Shown one piece after another: positions 21,567-29,239 of a stretch of DNA of 29,253 nucleotides. Positions within the stretch are counted from its first letter, which is position 1, and the number at the start of each line of letters is the position of its first letter. A program made the translations under genes and the position numbers. The notes under the pieces were generated by a model, which saw only the letters and a list, made by a program, of their open reading frames with translations, did no database searches and was not told where the DNA came from. Location: positions 1-29,253 of the forward strand of contig UQJV01000025.1 of the NCBI GenBank assembly GCA_900541475.1, given 5' to 3'. The stretch is from an uncultured Collinsella sp. (GTDB lineage Bacteria; Actinomycetota; Coriobacteriia; Coriobacteriales; Coriobacteriaceae).

Positions 21567-22882
21567 CACACTTGGGTTTTGCCGATCATGATGTTGAGGA
21601 TCTCGACGTCGGTATCCTTCATGCCCACGCGACCCACGTAGCCCATGCTGGCGATTGTTTGCTCGACGGTATCCTGGATCAGGCCCTCGCCGGCGCGGAA
21701 GCCGCGGCCCTGCATAGCCATATCGTGACCCAGAATCGCAGCATCAACGGCAGCGGAAATCTTGGCGGCACAGCTTGCCTTGGCGCCATCGCACACGATG
21801 CCGCCCACATTGCCGAGCGTATTGGAGACCGTCGCACCAATCTGATCGCGCGTGCCACCGCACAGCCAGGTAATCGCGGCACCGGCACCGCACGCAGCGC
21901 AAATAGCGCCGCAAAACGCCGAGAGCGCACCAATATAGCTCTTGATATGCACGGCGATAAGATCGGACAGCATCACGGCGCGCACCAGTCGCTCATGATC
22001 GCAGCGCAGGTACTCGGCATACTCCATAACGGGCAGCGCGCAGGTAATGCCCTGATTGCCCGAGCCGCACACAATAGCGACCGGCAACGCGCAGCCGTTC
22101 ATGCGGGCGTCGGAGCCTGCGGCCGCACGCGCACGGGCACGGCAGGCGACGTCGTCGGCGCGAGCGCCCAGCAGCGTACGGCCCACCTCGGCGCCCCAAG
22201 CGTGCGCAAGGCCCTCGGCACTGATTGCGCCATTCAGCTCAATCTGACGCTCAACGGCAGCGCGGGCGCCCTCAATGTCACCGTCCTCGATAAAGTCGAT
22301 GATGGAATCAATGGACATGGGCGTATCGGCGTTATCTGCCGCACGCTCGGCCACCACGCGCTCGGCGCAGGCGGCGCACTCCCCCGCCGACTTGCCGCAT
22401 ACCGGAATACCATCGAGCGTATGGCACGTGACATTAGTGTGGTGATCGGTAATCTCGACGACCGCGGTATGGCCCCCGGCCGTCGCAGTCACCTTGATGT
22501 AGAGGTTGGGCACACCCTCGACAAGCGACACATCGCAGTAGCCAGCGTCGGCGAGGAGCTCGGCCACACGAGCGCGGTCTTCATCGTTAACGCTCTCGAG
22601 CACCTCGAGCGCGCTCTTGGCGTCACCGCCCACGGCGCCCAGCACGGCCGCGGCCTCAATACCGTGCATGCCGCCCGAGTTGGGCACGGTCACGCTCTTA
22701 ACGTTCTTGATGATGTTGCCTGAGCAGGCAACATCCATATGATCGGGTTCGCAACCGAGCGTCTGGCTCGCCAGCGCCGCTGCATAGGCAACGGCAATGG
22801 GCTCGGTGCAGCCAAGTGCGCAGACAAGCTCGCGGTTCAAGACATCGCAAAAAGCGGCATCGCGGATGGAATCGGTAGGCAT
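21563..22882 (-). CDS. cyuA: L-cysteine desulfidase (CyuA/YhaM, serine dehydratase alpha-like)
   Basis: A 439-aa protein of the UPF0597/CyuA family, which breaks L-cysteine into pyruvate, ammonia and sulfide using an oxygen-sensitive Fe-S cluster. Visible features are CALGCTEPIAVAYAAALA (Cys25 in GCTEP, about 21-38), CSGNIIKNVKSVTVPNSGG, IVCGSGNQGITCALPVMEYA, and the Cys-rich GALSAFCGAICAACGAGAAI. The ATG at 22882 has AGGAGAT close upstream, and a promoter (22919-22948) fits this start. The related L-serine dehydratase alpha chain is shorter, so the cysteine enzyme is preferred. It would supply sulfide, for example for metY, and detoxify cysteine. It converges on the HAD gene with a 4-nt overlap. 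Confidence 0.87.
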   Translation of the reverse strand: MPTDSIRDAAFCDVLNRELVCALGCTEPIAVAYAAALASQTLGCEPDHMDVACSGNIIKNVKSVTVPNSGGMHGIEAAAVLGAVGGDAKSALEVLESVNDEDRARVAELLADAGYCDVSLVEGVPNLYIKVTATAGGHTAVVEITDHHTNVTCHTLDGIPVCGKSAGECAACAERVVAERAADNADTPMSIDSIIDFIEDGDIEGARAAVERQIELNGAISAEGLAHAWGAEVGRTLLGARADDVACRARARAAAGSDARMNGCALPVAIVCGSGNQGITCALPVMEYAEYLRCDHERLVRAVMLSDLIAVHIKSYIGALSAFCGAICAACGAGAAITWLCGGTRDQIGATVSNTLGNVGGIVCDGAKASCAAKISAAVDAAILGHDMAMQGRGFRAGEGLIQDTVEQTIASMGYVGRVGMKDTDVEILNIMIGKTQVC

Positions 22883-22918
22883 AGGAATCTCCTGCTTACA
22901 TAACGGACTGGGCTCTCG

Positions 22919-22948
22919 ATAATAGTTAGCTCTTTTATTTGATAACAA
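22919..22948 (-). promoter_or_regulatory. cyuA promoter
   Basis: On the minus strand TTGTTA (22943-22948), an 18-nt spacer and TATTAT (22919-22924) are close to consensus, with a predicted start near 22912 and a 30-nt leader. The rest of the 271-bp divergent gap with rpiB is AT-richer and holds the 10-bp palindrome AACCATGGTT (22964-22973). Confidence 0.55.
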
Positions 22949-23153
22949 TGCATCAAAAACCGCAACCATGGTTCCGACGGACGGCGTTCAAGCGCAATCT
23001 GACGGCATTCATTCATGAAAAGCTAGTCTTGTTGCATGCTAAAGCGTTTGACCAAAAAACGCCCGAGCGTTTACACAAAAGTCGCGTTATCATGCAGTCG
23101 AACGCGGTAAAACCTTTAGCAATTCCGCCGCACGGACCAGAGAGGAACCACTC

Positions 23154-23621
23154 ATGAAGATCGGTATCGGTAACGACCACGCCGCCGTCGAGCTCAAGAA
23201 CATCATTTCCGAGCACCTGAAGGAGCGCGGCTGCGAGGTCGTGAACTATGGCACCGACACCTCCGAGAGCTTCGACTACCCCATCGCCGGTTACAAGGTG
23301 GGCAAGGCCGTGGCCAACGGTGACGTCGACCTGGGTATCCTGATCTGCGGTACCGGCGTCGGCATCAGCCTGGCCGCCAATAAGGTCGAGGGCGTACGCG
23401 CCGTCGTGTGCTCCGAGCCCTTCAGCGCCAAGCTCTCCCGTATGCACAACAACACCAACGTGCTGGCCTTTGGCGCCCGCGTCGTTGGCTCCGAGCTCGC
23501 TAAGATGATCGTCGACGAGTGGCTCGACGCCGAGTTCGAGGGCGGCCGCCACGAGCGTCGCGTCAACCTCCTCAACGAGATCGACCAGACCCGCGGTCTC
23601 AAGGTCGTCGACGAGGCCTAA
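23154..23621 (+). CDS. rpiB: Ribose-5-phosphate isomerase B
   Basis: A 155-aa sugar-phosphate isomerase of the RpiB/LacAB family; RpiB interconverts ribose 5-phosphate and ribulose 5-phosphate in the pentose phosphate pathway. MKIGIGNDHAAVELK (His9) and the catalytic CGTGVGISLAANK (Cys65, Thr67) are intact, and RMHNNTNVLAFGARV carries His98. It is full length. The ATG has GAGAGGAAC upstream. It stands alone as a plus-strand transcript ended by a very strong hairpin, converging on ndk. LacA/LacB galactose-6-phosphate isomerase is the alternative, but no lactose genes are near. Confidence 0.92.
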   Translation: MKIGIGNDHAAVELKNIISEHLKERGCEVVNYGTDTSESFDYPIAGYKVGKAVANGDVDLGILICGTGVGISLAANKVEGVRAVVCSEPFSAKLSRMHNNTNVLAFGARVVGSELAKMIVDEWLDAEFEGGRHERRVNLLNEIDQTRGLKVVDEA

Positions 23622-23648
23622 AAACTTACAACGCCATACGCTAGCGAC

Positions 23649-23692
23649 AGCCCCCGCCTGGAATGCACGCACATTCCAGGCGGGGGCTCTTT
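23649..23692 (+). terminator. Strong terminator of rpiB
   Basis: AGCCCCCGCCTGGAATG (23649-23665) and CATTCCAGGCGGGGGCT (23672-23688) pair perfectly over 17 bp with a 6-nt loop, followed by CTTTAG. The stem is strong and the T run weak. Confidence 0.85.
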
Positions 23693-23725
23693 AGTAGATT
23701 TCTAGACATGTCCCAAAAATCTACT
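23693..23725. repeat. Nested inverted repeat between rpiB and ndk
   Basis: AGTAGATTT (23693-23701) and AAATCTACT (23717-23725) are perfect 9-bp arms around 15 nt. Nearly at the centre is the palindrome GACATGTC (23705-23712). It sits between two terminators of converging genes, where a promoter operator is not expected. Confidence 0.5.
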
Positions 23726-23732
23726 GGAATAT

Positions 23733-23766
23733 AAAAGGACGCCGCGGATGGAGTTCCGCGGCGCCC
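23733..23766 (-). terminator. Rho-independent terminator of ndk
   Basis: CGCCGCGG and CCGCGGCG (23740-23747 with 23756-23763) form an 8-bp GC stem, followed on the minus strand by TCCTTTTAT. It lies about 40 nt after the ndk stop. Confidence 0.8.
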
Positions 23767-23804
23767 AAGCCACACGCTAACAGCTTTAAGGAGTCAAAGC
23801 TGGT

Positions 23805-24209
23805 TTAGCCAAAGAAGCGCTTGATCTCGATCTCGGCGTTCTCCAGGCAGTCGGAGCCGTGGATCACGTTGGCGTTGACATCGACGGCGAAGTCGCCGCG
23901 GATGGTGCCAGGAGCAGCATCAAGCGGGTTGGTGGCGCCCATAAGGGTGCGCATCTTGGAGACAGCGGAAAGACCGGAAACAACCATCTTGACGACCGGA
24001 CCGCTCGTCATAAAGTCGCAGAGACCGCCAAAGAAGGGCTTGTCGGCCAGATGGGCGTAGTGCTCCTCGACGGTAGCGCGCTCGAGCGTGGTCATCTCCA
24101 TGCGCTCGATGACAAGGCCGCTACGCTCAATACGAGCAACGATCTCGCCGATCTTGCGATCGCGCACCGCGTCGGGCTTAATCATGATGAAGGTCTTCTC
24201 GATAGCCAT
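23805..24209 (-). CDS. ndk: Nucleoside diphosphate kinase
   Basis: A 134-aa enzyme that moves the gamma phosphate from ATP to other NDPs to balance nucleotide pools. It has the full family signature: TFIMIKPDAVRDRKIGEI (6-23), KPFFGGLCDFMTSGPVV (57-73), MRTLMGATNPLDAAPGTIRG (86-105) and the active-site His117 in NVIHGSD. The ATG at 24209 has AAAGG 7 nt upstream; the longer in-frame start at 24251 has no site. A promoter at 24273-24301 fits a single-gene transcript ending in its own terminator. Confidence 0.95.
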   Translation of the reverse strand: MAIEKTFIMIKPDAVRDRKIGEIVARIERSGLVIERMEMTTLERATVEEHYAHLADKPFFGGLCDFMTSGPVVKMVVSGLSAVSKMRTLMGATNPLDAAPGTIRGDFAVDVNANVIHGSDCLENAEIEIKRFFG

Positions 24210-24272
24210 AAGGTAGCCTTTCAAGTAGGTTCGCGCGTGCCCAAGTCCCATTCCGGCACCCGCCTGGACTGC

Positions 24273-24301
24273 ATCGTAACAGAGTTTTAGCTGCAGTTAA
24301 A
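24273..24301 (-). promoter_or_regulatory. Probable ndk promoter
   Basis: On the minus strand TTTAAC (24296-24301), a 17-nt spacer and TACGAT (24273-24278) are a moderate match to the consensus, with a leader of about 55 nt. Confidence 0.4.
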
Positions 24302-24386
24302 CAAAAAGCTGTTTATTGAAACGCTGCAATTCATTAAAGCGCTCCATATGTGTCACTTCTGTTTCGAAGCCCGATTAGAGTACCAT

Positions 24387-24438
24387 CCGACCGCTCATCA
24401 ACCACATGGAACAGAGCGGGCGGTCGGTTGCCACCCGC
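24387..24438. other. Two mutually exclusive hairpins in the argH-ndk gap
   Basis: The 377-bp gap 24210-24586 holds no convincing gene. It contains GCGGGCGG/CCACCCGC (24416-24423 with 24431-24438, one wobble) and, sharing part of the same strand, CCGACCGC/GCGGTCGG (24387-24394 with 24420-24427). Only one of the two can form at a time. Confidence 0.35.
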
Positions 24439-24508
24439 GAACGTACCCCCTTCACAACCTGCCCAAAGGTCCTACAGAAGTTCTCGACAAGCTCCTTCCT
24501 TCTCTATA

Positions 24509-24540
24509 ACAAAACGGGCGCCCACCGTAGCAGGCACCCG
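24509..24540 (-). terminator. Rho-independent terminator of argH
   Basis: On the minus strand CGGGTGCC (24533-24540) pairs with GGCGCCCG (24515-24522) with one wobble, followed by TTTTGTT. It lies 46 nt after the argH stop. Confidence 0.8.
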
Positions 24541-24586
24541 TAAAGGCAAGATATGATGAACGCACCAGACAGACGCATCCAATAAG

Positions 24587-26017
24587 CTAATTAGCTCCGT
24601 GGCCCATCTCGACGACCTTGGTCAACGAGCCAAACACGCCCTCATCGGCCGCAAGCTGCGTCTCGGCGCGCCCCAACTGCACGGCAACGGCGGCAGGAGC
24701 GGTGCCGCCCTCGGTCGTGCGCGCGGCAACGATCGACGGGATGTCGAGCGCCTCGGTAATATCGCGCTCAAAGAGCGGGCTTGCCTCCTGAAACACCTCA
24801 AACGGCAGGTCCTCAAGATTGCAGCCGCGCTTCTCACACATCAGGACCAGATGGCCCACCACGGCATGCGCCTCACGGAACGGCAGGCCACGCTTGGCCA
24901 GGTAATCGGCAACATCGGTGGCGGCAAGATGACCCACACCGCACTCGCGCGCCATGGCATCCTCGTTGACGGTCCAAGTCGAAATCATACCGGCCATAAC
25001 CGACAGGCACTGCATGAGCGTGTGGGCGGTATCGAGCGCGCCCTCCTTGTCCTCCTGCAAGTCCTTGTTATAGGCCAGCGGCAGGCCCTTCATGGTTACC
25101 AGCAGCTGCACCAGGTTGCCGTACACGCGACCGCTCTTACCGCGGACAAGCTCGGCAAAGTCGGGATTCTTCTTCTGCGGCATGATAGACGAGCCGGTGG
25201 AGTAGGAGTCTGAAAGCGTGATAAAGCCAAATTCGGAGCTCGACCACAGCACGATCTCCTCGGAAAGACGCGACAGGTGCATCGCCATGACGGATCCGGC
25301 GTAATGCAGATCGAGCAGGAAATCACGGTCGGAAACCGCATCGAGCGAGTTGGGAATCACGCCCGCAAAGCCAAGTTCGGCAGCCGTCATCTGGCGATCG
25401 AGCGGATAGCTCGTACCGGCAAGCGCTGCAGCACCCAGCGGGCAGTTGTCGGCGGCGTCAAAGGCAGCCTTCAGGCGCGTAAAGTCGCGCGCGAACATCC
25501 AGGAATACGCCAGCAGATGATGCGAGAGCAGCACGGGCTGAGCGTGCTGCATATGCGTGTAGCCCGGCAGAATCACCTTGTCGTACTTCTTGGCCGCATC
25601 CACCAGCACATGGCGCAGCTCAAGATTGACCTCCATGAGCTCCTTGGCCAGCGCCTTGACGCCCAGGCGCGTATCGGTCGCCACCTGGTCGTTGCGCGAA
25701 CGCCCAGTATGCAAGCGCTTGCCAGCCTCGCCGATACGACGCGTCAGCTCGCTTTCGATGGACATATGAATGTCCTCGTCGTTGATATCGAAGGTGAAGT
25801 TGCCGGCATCGATATCCTGTTCGATTCCGGTCAGGCCCTCGGCAATCGCCTGCTCGTCCTCGGCGCTGATAATGCCCTGGGCCGCCAGCATCTTGGCATG
25901 TGCCTTAGATCCGGCGATATCCTGCTTATAGAGATGTTTGTCAACCGGCAACGACGCGCCAAACTCCTGCGTGACCTCGGCCACGCCCGCCTCAAAACGA
26001 CCGCCCCAAAGAGCCAT
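24587..26017 (-). CDS. argH: Argininosuccinate lyase
   Basis: A 476-aa enzyme for the last step of arginine synthesis, splitting argininosuccinate into arginine and fumarate. It begins MALWGGRFE, has LHTGRSRNDQVATD (102-115), LPGYTHMQHAQPVLLSHH (150-167) and the lyase signature GSSIMPQKKNPD (275-286), all intact. The ATG at 26017 has AAAGGGGA upstream; an in-frame start at 26092 is unsupported. It lies downstream of argG on the same strand, with a small ORF between them, and closes with a terminator. No other arg genes are in the window. Confidence 0.95.
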   Translation of the reverse strand: MALWGGRFEAGVAEVTQEFGASLPVDKHLYKQDIAGSKAHAKMLAAQGIISAEDEQAIAEGLTGIEQDIDAGNFTFDINDEDIHMSIESELTRRIGEAGKRLHTGRSRNDQVATDTRLGVKALAKELMEVNLELRHVLVDAAKKYDKVILPGYTHMQHAQPVLLSHHLLAYSWMFARDFTRLKAAFDAADNCPLGAAALAGTSYPLDRQMTAAELGFAGVIPNSLDAVSDRDFLLDLHYAGSVMAMHLSRLSEEIVLWSSSEFGFITLSDSYSTGSSIMPQKKNPDFAELVRGKSGRVYGNLVQLLVTMKGLPLAYNKDLQEDKEGALDTAHTLMQCLSVMAGMISTWTVNEDAMARECGVGHLAATDVADYLAKRGLPFREAHAVVGHLVLMCEKRGCNLEDLPFEVFQEASPLFERDITEALDIPSIVAARTTEGGTAPAAVAVQLGRAETQLAADEGVFGSLTKVVEMGHGAN

Positions 26018-26135
26018 GGAACCGTCCCCTTTCATCAAATCCCAAAACAAGCGCCCAAAGCAATGCGCCCTGTCGCTGAAGCGATTTCTCAACCGCTAGT
26101 TTTGCATATTCCCCACCATGTGCGAGGCCCTATAG

Positions 26136-26306
26136 CTAATTTGCAAAGAAGTGACGCGCCATGCACTTGGCGCCCAACGTCTCCCTCCGAATGTTGCCCT
26201 GCGAACCATCGATCCAGGCCTTTAGGCTCATAGGAACGTCCTCGACCTTTGCAGCATCGAACTCGGGCGCGAGGGCAAGTAAAGCATGCGCGATAGCATC
26301 GAACAT
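26136..26306 (-). CDS. Small conserved-looking protein of unknown function between argG and argH
   Basis: A 56-aa ORF that starts at ATG 26306 with GGGGAG 8 nt upstream and reads MFDAIAHALLALAPEFDA, then KAWIDGSQGNIRRETLGAKC near the middle, ending MARHFFAN. Codon use is like neighbouring genes (GC-rich third positions) and the ribosome site is good, so it is probably real. It has one Cys and no signal peptide or membrane span. I do not recognise a family. It lies 119 nt before argH and after a strong hairpin (26357-26386) downstream of argG. Confidence 0.55.
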   Translation of the reverse strand: MFDAIAHALLALAPEFDAAKVEDVPMSLKAWIDGSQGNIRRETLGAKCMARHFFAN

Positions 26307-26356
26307 AATGGATACTCCCCATATATATAGGCGCAGGGCCGTCAAATTGATAGGAG

Positions 26357-26386
26357 GAGCCCCGCCGGACAACCCCGGCGGGGCTC
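26357..26386 (-). terminator. Strong GC hairpin between argG and the small ORF
   Basis: GAGCCCCGCCGG (26357-26368) and CCGGCGGGGCTC (26375-26386) make a perfect 12-bp stem with a 6-nt loop. On the minus strand it is followed by CTCCTATCAATTTG, a weak T run. It is probably a terminator or attenuator 150 nt after argG. The remaining gap (26307-26539) shows no other gene. Confidence 0.6.
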
Positions 26387-26539
26387 GGACTCAGCCGCAG
26401 ACGCGGCATCATATATGCGGGCGGAACGTAGGGGCCACCGATGTTAAGAAGTGTCAGCAAGCATAACGAAAGGCAGGGACCCCATGCGCCCGTTATGTAT
26501 CACGCGGATGGGCCGCGCGGATACCAAAGGAAGGAGGCG

Positions 26540-27766
26540 CTAGGCCTGGGCGGCAGCAGAGCTGGGGCCCTGGACCTTAGCCCACGTCTTGAGCGACAGC
26601 GTATCGATCTCGATAAAGCCGGCGCTGGCCTTCTCGTCAAACGTAGTGTCGCGGTCGTAGGTAGCCAGACCGTAGTCATACAGGCTAAACGGGCTCTTGC
26701 GGCCGACGACATGGCAGTTGCCCTTAAAGAACTTCAGACGGACGGTGCCGGTCACGAACTTCTGGGTGTCGGCCATAAAGGCATCGAGCGCGTTTTTGAG
26801 CGGGCTGTACCACTGGCCGTTGTACACGGCGGTGGCCCAATCCTGCTCGAGCTTAATCTTGGTCTTGAGCAGGTCGCCCTCGACGCAGATATCCTCGAGT
26901 GCCTTGTGGGCGGTGATGAGCGTCAGGGCGCCGGGAACCTCATAGCACTCGCGGCTCTTAAGGCCCACCAGACGGTCCTCGACCAGGTCGAGACGGCCAA
27001 AGCCGTTGTCGCCCGAGATCTTGTTGAGTGCGATGATGATCTCGGAGAGCTTCATCTTCTTGCCGTCGACGGCGACGGGCTTGCCGGCCTCAAACTCAAT
27101 CTCGGTATACGTCGGGGTGTCGGGCGTGTCCTCGGGATTCTTGGTCATAACCCAGGCGTCGTCGAGCGGCTCGTTCCAGGGATCCTCCAGGTGGCCGCAC
27201 TCAATGGCACGACCCCACAGGTTGTCGTCGATGGAATAGGGGTTGTCGTTGGCACCCTCGGGAACCGGCACGTTGTGGGCGTGAGCATAGGCGACCTCGT
27301 CGGGACGGCACTTAAGATCCCACTCGCGAACCGGGGCGATAACCTTAAGCTCGGGGTCGAGGGCCTTGACGGCAGCCTCAAAACGAACCTGGTCGTTACC
27401 CTTGCCGGTGCAGCCGTGAGCGACGTAGGTCGCGCCAAACTCGTGAGCGACCTCGACAAGCTTCTTGGCGAGCAACGGGCGGGACAGGGCGGAGAGCAGC
27501 GGATACTTGTTCTCGTACATAGAGTTTGCGGCGATAGCCTTAGTCAGGAACTCATCGGAGAACTCGTCGCGCAGATCGAGCACCTGGCAATCCAGAACGC
27601 CCAGGTCGAGGGCCTTCTGCTTCTTGGCGTCCAGACCGGTCTCCTCCTGGCCCACGTTGCCGCAGACACAAACGACATCGAGATTCTTCTCGTCCTGGAG
27701 CCACTTGACACATACGGATGTATCAAGACCACCGGAATATGCGAGAACGACTTTTTCCTTGCTCAT
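26540..27766 (-). CDS. argG: Argininosuccinate synthase
   Basis: A 408-aa enzyme that joins citrulline and aspartate with ATP to form argininosuccinate. The ATP-binding PP-loop LAYSGGLDTSVCVKWL is at residues 8-23, followed by ATYVAHGCTGKGNDQVRFE, VREWDLKCRPDEVAYA and NPYSIDDNLWGRAIE, all family hallmarks, and the length is normal. The ATG at 27766 follows GAAAGGAAAC; the frame opens further up (27817) without support. It heads the argG-argH region. The upstream region has an unusual inverted repeat (27817-27831 with 27917-27931), but no clear arginine-repressor box. Confidence 0.95.
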   Translation of the reverse strand: MSKEKVVLAYSGGLDTSVCVKWLQDEKNLDVVCVCGNVGQEETGLDAKKQKALDLGVLDCQVLDLRDEFSDEFLTKAIAANSMYENKYPLLSALSRPLLAKKLVEVAHEFGATYVAHGCTGKGNDQVRFEAAVKALDPELKVIAPVREWDLKCRPDEVAYAHAHNVPVPEGANDNPYSIDDNLWGRAIECGHLEDPWNEPLDDAWVMTKNPEDTPDTPTYTEIEFEAGKPVAVDGKKMKLSEIIIALNKISGDNGFGRLDLVEDRLVGLKSRECYEVPGALTLITAHKALEDICVEGDLLKTKIKLEQDWATAVYNGQWYSPLKNALDAFMADTQKFVTGTVRLKFFKGNCHVVGRKSPFSLYDYGLATYDRDTTFDEKASAGFIEIDTLSLKTWAKVQGPSSAAAQA

Positions 27767-27816
27767 GGCTGTTTCCTTTCGCCCTTGGTAGCTAGTTAGA
27801 ACATCGGTCAGTTGCA

Positions 27817-27931
27817 AGTCATTTCGAGGTCAAAAACCGTGCAATATCAGGTTAAATAGCAAAAAGCAGCACAGCATGCCCTAGAAACATGCGTTTATAT
27901 CGTGCTAAAACCCAACGACCTCAAAATGACT
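27817..27931. repeat. Long-range inverted repeat upstream of argG
   Basis: AGTCATTTCGAGGTC (27817-27831) and GACCTCAAAATGACT (27917-27931) are inverted copies matching at 14 of 15 positions, 85 nt apart. Between them AGCAC..GCATG and CATGC..GTGCT form a smaller nested hairpin (27868-27906). The segment lies in the divergent gap between argG and the HAD hydrolase. Confidence 0.5.
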
Positions 27932-28360
27932 CTGTTGGGGCATTTCACCCCATACGAACAGAGACGATTGTTATCGTCGTCGGGAAATTGCGCGCTGGCG
28001 TCGGATGGCATTATCTGCAGTGGTGATGATCTTTACGAACTGCATCTGCCTCTCCTTTCACCTATCGCCGGGCGCAATTCTAATATCGTAAACGGTACCT
28101 TTTCTTCGGTAAGCGGTTGTATTTCCGTCTCCGTTTTCGATGGTCGCTATATTACGCTAAAGTTCCCGCAGCACAAGCGACAAATTCAAATTTCTGAAAA
28201 GTTTTTTCATTACTTTGTGAAGCGTGGTGCAAATACGCTCCGTTCCTGCGACAATACGCTCAGTTACTGGTTGATGGTTATAACGTCTGAAACAATTTCG
28301 AAACGAAAGGCGCGCTTTTATGCAAACTTACGAATCGGACACCAATATCGGAAGCATTAA
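27902..28360 (+). CDS. Doubtful hypothetical ORF in an AT-richer stretch
   Basis: A 152-aa open frame from a GTG without a ribosome binding site. It overlaps the well-supported HAD gene by 41 nt. Its codons have low GC at third positions, unlike every clear gene here, and its start falls inside the inverted repeat. The protein (for example YELHLPLLSPIAGRNSN, KRQIQISEKFFHYFVKRG) matches nothing I know. It may be non-coding leader sequence, a decayed gene or an acquired gene. The stem at 27986-28079 lies within it. Confidence 0.22.
   Translation: MLKPNDLKMTLLGHFTPYEQRRLLSSSGNCALASDGIICSGDDLYELHLPLLSPIAGRNSNIVNGTFSSVSGCISVSVFDGRYITLKFPQHKRQIQISEKFFHYFVKRGANTLRSCDNTLSYWLMVITSETISKRKARFYANLRIGHQYRKH
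27986..28079 (+). other. Branched stem-loop region upstream of the HAD gene
   Basis: AATTGCGC (27986-27993) plus CTGGCG (27995-28000) pair with CGCCGG (28066-28071) plus GCGCAATT (28072-28079): 14 bp with one bulge and one wobble. Inside, GGCA..GCAGT and ACTGC..TGCC form a second stem. It lies 240 nt before the HAD start and could be part of a long structured leader. Confidence 0.4.
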
Positions 28361-29147
28361 GATTCTCGCCGTCGACATGGACAAGACGCTGCTCACCGAC
28401 AAGCGCGTGTTGCCGCAGGGTCTTGATGAGCGCCTGGACAAGCTCGCCGACGCAGGCATTGTATTCTGCCCCGCCAGCGGACGCCCCGCCCCCAAACTCG
28501 AGGAAATGTTCGAGAGCATTAAGAACCGCCTTGCTTTTTGTCCCGACAACGGAGCCTGCGTCATCTATCGCGGCAGCTATATCTATAAGAGCAACATCGA
28601 TGTGGCGCTGTATCAGCAGGTGCTCACCCGTGCCTCGGAGGACCCGCGTGCCGTTCCCGTCTTGTGCTGCTACGACGAGTTCTATGTGCTCGCCCGCGAC
28701 CATCAGTACCACGACGAGATCAGCGTCTACTACAACACGATCAACTACGTCGATAGCTTTGAGGGCCTTGATATCGAGTCCAACAAGATTTCGATCTTCT
28801 TCCCCGCCTACGATGCCGAGCCAGCGTTTCGCGAGGACTACAGCCCCGAGTTCTCGGACAAACTCTACGTCACCAATGCGGGCCGCGAGTGGATCGACTT
28901 TATGAATCTGGGCGTCGACAAGGGGTCGGGCGTAGCACATCTCTGCGAGCGCCTGGGCATCGATATCGCCGACGCCGCTGCCGTGGGCGATACGTACAAC
29001 GACATCCCCATGCTTGAGCGCGTCGGTCACAGCTTTATCGTGGACAATGCCGAGGAGCATATGAACGCGCATGCCAAGTGGCGTATTCCGAGCAACAACG
29101 ACGGGGGCGTACTGACGCTCATCGACGCTATCTTGGCGGCTCGGTAA
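28320..29147 (+). CDS. Cof-type HAD-IIB family hydrolase
   Basis: A 275-aa HAD phosphatase of the Cof/YidA type. Motif I is ILAVDMDKTLLTDKRVLP (Asp19 and Asp21), followed by FCPASGRP (motif II), a C2-type cap in the middle of the protein (about 80-190), a Lys in GVDKGSGVAHL (motif III) and GDTYNDIPMLERVG (motif IV). Such enzymes dephosphorylate sugar phosphates or flavin and vitamin phosphates; the substrate here is unknown. The ATG at 28320 has GAAAGG 9 nt upstream. The preceding 550 bp is unusually long and AT-rich for this window. It is followed by terminator-like hairpins. Confidence 0.9.
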   Translation: MQTYESDTNIGSIKILAVDMDKTLLTDKRVLPQGLDERLDKLADAGIVFCPASGRPAPKLEEMFESIKNRLAFCPDNGACVIYRGSYIYKSNIDVALYQQVLTRASEDPRAVPVLCCYDEFYVLARDHQYHDEISVYYNTINYVDSFEGLDIESNKISIFFPAYDAEPAFREDYSPEFSDKLYVTNAGREWIDFMNLGVDKGSGVAHLCERLGIDIADAAAVGDTYNDIPMLERVGHSFIVDNAEEHMNAHAKWRIPSNNDGGVLTLIDAILAAR

Positions 29148-29158
29148 CGTGGCACGTC

Positions 29159-29204
29159 GGACCTGGCCGGGCGGCGCGGATTAGTTTTTCGTTCGGTCAG
29201 GTCC
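29159..29204 (+). terminator. Terminator-like hairpin after the HAD gene
   Basis: GGACCTGGCCG (29159-29169) and CGGTCAGGTCC (29194-29204) pair over 11 bp with one wobble around a 24-nt loop that contains TTTTT. It starts 11 nt after the stop. The T run is in the loop rather than after the stem, so function is uncertain. Confidence 0.4.
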
Positions 29205-29214
29205 TGAGCTCGCT

Positions 29215-29239
29215 CGGAAAGCACATTAAGTGCTTTCCG
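29215..29239. other. Perfect 10-bp hairpin at the window end
   Basis: CGGAAAGCAC (29215-29224), loop ATTAA, GTGCTTTCCG (29230-29239). It could be a second terminator of the HAD gene or of an unseen gene beyond the window; the sequence after it is cut off. Confidence 0.45.

Noticed and set aside
24420..24445. T-box-like string GGGTGGCAACCG on the minus strand
   Set aside because: It resembles the T-box core only in part, no specifier stem or terminator is visible, and the downstream gene is ndk, not an amino acid gene.
27817..27931. Arginine repressor boxes upstream of argG
   Set aside because: The repeat does not match the usual TGAAT-type ARG box halves; it was kept only as an unexplained inverted repeat.
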